NCBI GenBank assembly: GCA_021839785.1
Contig: JAKCAB010000072.1
Span: 1 to 5,071, forward strand
Length of the DNA: 5,071 bases
Source: a bacterium
GTDB taxonomy: Bacteria; Verrucomicrobiota; Verrucomicrobiae; Limisphaerales; J093
Direction: 5' to 3'
Of this stretch, positions 3,947 to 5,071 are shown piece by piece; position 1 is the stretch's first letter, and each line of letters begins with the position of its first letter. The position numbers and the translations under genes were made by a program. Under the pieces are notes generated by a model. It saw nothing but the letters and a program-made list of their open reading frames with translations. It was not told the origin of the DNA and did not search any database.

Positions 3947-5071
3947 TCACGAGCTTCCCGCGCCAAACTGCCGGAGGAGGATCGTCTTGGCGGCTTCCGT
4001 GTTCGGGAACGGCGGCAGCGGAATCGGCCCCACGCGGAACGTTGCCAGGGCGGGTTGTTCCGGCCAGGTGTTGTTTTCGCCGCGCTGGTGGAGACCCCAG
4101 GTGAAGTCGATCTGCCGGCCGTAATAGCCGGCCTTGGCGCCGGTTTGCCGGACTTTCTCCGGCCAGCCGGTGCGGGCTGAGTCGGGGTGATAGGCCACCT
4201 CGGCCCGCAACCACACCACGCCGCGGTTCGTGGTGCTGCCCGGCGCGCCGATCAGCCGCTCGATCGGTTCTTCCAGGCCACGGCGCATGGTGTTGTTTTG
4301 GAGCTTCATGCCCGGCACCAGGTTGCTGTCGTCGCCGGGCCCTTGGAAGTCGTCCGGGATGACGTGCATGTTCACCCACTCGCCCGCGCTGCGCGTCAGG
4401 CCGGTTTCGGAAATCGCGAGCCAGCGCGGGTGGCTGCTGCTGGGCGTGCCGCCGAGCCGGCGGTTGGCCGAAAGCTTCTTCGCGCCCGCCGAAAGCGGGA
4501 ATCCGTCCGCGTTGACCGGATTGGCCGGAATCTCCGGCGTGGGCAGGGCACCGTCGCCAAACAGGTGCCGCTCGAAGAGGGTACCGAGCTCGCGCATCGC
4601 CTCGCGCAAGTCGCGATTCCGGGTGCGCACTTCCGGATTCTGATCGGTCTGGACGTTCGTGTCGCCGGGGCGGAGGGCGCGCTCGCCCGGAGCGGTGTTG
4701 CGCGCCGGATCCTTGAGCCAGTTGATCGCGGTCGTTGCCTGGTTGCCCCATTGCCGGACTGCCGTCTTGTCCGCGGCCGGCACGCCTTCCTTGCCTTCCA
4801 CGGTGGTCACGGCCTCTTCCAGCGTCTTCCGTTCGCTTTGAACGACAAGCTGAGCCGCGCCCTGCCCGCCTTCCACGAGGATGTTGTGCGGCTCGCCGGC
4901 CGAGCCGCGGAACGGCTGGCGCGCGCTCAGCCAGTCGAGCAGCGCCGCGCCCGCCTCGCGCACCGCCGCCACGCCGCTCCGCGCCGCGCCTACGACTGCC
5001 TGCACGCCCCGCACAATGCGGTCGATGAGCCAGCTCAGCGCGCGGTCCACCACTTCGCGGATGCGTTCGAT
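3947..5071 (-). CDS. Large eCIS-associated (DUF4157-type) protein, C-terminal part (5' partial)
   Basis: The frame is open to the right edge and gives 374 residues ending at the TGA at 3947-3949. The GTG at 5053 is internal, because the codons before it (IERIRE) continue the same helix. Residues 1-50 are long amphipathic Ala/Val/Arg helices, followed by DWLSARQPF at 46-54 and a strand-rich stretch with QLVVQSERKTLEEA at 74-87. This arrangement is characteristic of the C-terminal halves of large proteins encoded with extracellular contractile injection systems, whose N-terminus often carries a DUF4157 metallopeptidase-like domain. That domain would lie outside the window. The last 180 residues form a separate globular region with EWVNMHVIPDDFQGPG at 231-246, NLVPG at 250-254 and NNTM at 259-262. 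Its spaced His and Asn residues loosely recall His-Asn type nuclease or toxin domains. I infer a delivered or particle-associated terminal domain. Neither the family nor the activity is proven here. Confidence 0.7.
   Translation of the reverse strand: MERIREVVDRALSWLIDRIVRGVQAVVGAARSGVAAVREAGAALLDWLSARQPFRGSAGEPHNILVEGGQGAAQLVVQSERKTLEEAVTTVEGKEGVPAADKTAVRQWGNQATTAINWLKDPARNTAPGERALRPGDTNVQTDQNPEVRTRNRDLREAMRELGTLFERHLFGDGALPTPEIPANPVNADGFPLSAGAKKLSANRRLGGTPSSSHPRWLAISETGLTRSAGEWVNMHVIPDDFQGPGDDSNLVPGMKLQNNTMRRGLEEPIERLIGAPGSTTNRGVVWLRAEVAYHPDSARTGWPEKVRQTGAKAGYYGRQIDFTWGLHQRGENNTWPEQPALATFRVGPIPLPPFPNTEAAKTILLRQFGAGSS

Noticed and set aside
3432..4751. Very long minus-strand reading frame of 439 codons
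   Set aside because: It is Arg/Pro/Ala-rich and runs through the repeat, the small gene and the eCIS-like gene in another frame. It is a GC-rich shadow with no protein-like pattern.
5051..5053. GTG as the start of the right-hand minus-strand gene
   Set aside because: The frame is open to the window edge and the upstream codons continue the same amphipathic helix, so the gene is cut by the window.

Overview
The window is high-GC bacterial DNA, about 65-72% G+C in the lines I counted outside the middle. It looks like a member of the Verrucomicrobiota, perhaps of the Pedosphaera/Limisphaera type. This rests on three things recalled from that group rather than searched: a lipoprotein ending in a cysteine-bearing tail typical of verrucomicrobial pseudopilins, intergenic palindromic repeats built on an AscI-like GGCGCGCC core, and a FabI with a C-terminal IMGM ending. 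Start sites generally lack Shine-Dalgarno sequences.

Layout, left to right. (1) The 3' part of a DPM1-like family 2 glycosyltransferase (+, cut by the window edge). (2) fabI, enoyl-ACP reductase (+), complete. (3) aat, leucyl/phenylalanyl-tRNA-protein transferase (-), complete and convergent with fabI across 42 bp. (4) A 472-bp divergent non-coding region holding repeat copy A, a perfect hairpin and a weak attC-like fold. (5) A 268-residue lipoprotein with a pseudopilin-like tail (+), in DNA of clearly lower GC (about 48-60%). (6) A small unrecognised protein with an acidic-then-basic C-terminus (+). (7) Repeat copy B. (8) The 3' part of a large gene (-, cut by the right edge) resembling the C-terminus of an eCIS-associated (DUF4157-type) protein carrying a variable terminal domain.

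The first three genes are housekeeping functions: glycan or lipid-linked sugar transfer, fatty-acid elongation and N-degron tagging. They do not form an obvious pathway. The right half is accessory in character, with a surface lipoprotein, a small orphan protein and a putative contractile-injection-system cargo or core protein, punctuated by two copies of a folded repeat.

The most interesting signals are the roughly 88-bp inverted-repeat element in two diverged copies, whose inner 7-bp stems show compensatory and wobble changes, the terminal domain of the eCIS-like protein, and the lipoprotein/pseudopilin-tail fusion. No complete new system is visible. The gene most likely to belong to one, the eCIS-like protein, runs out of the window.
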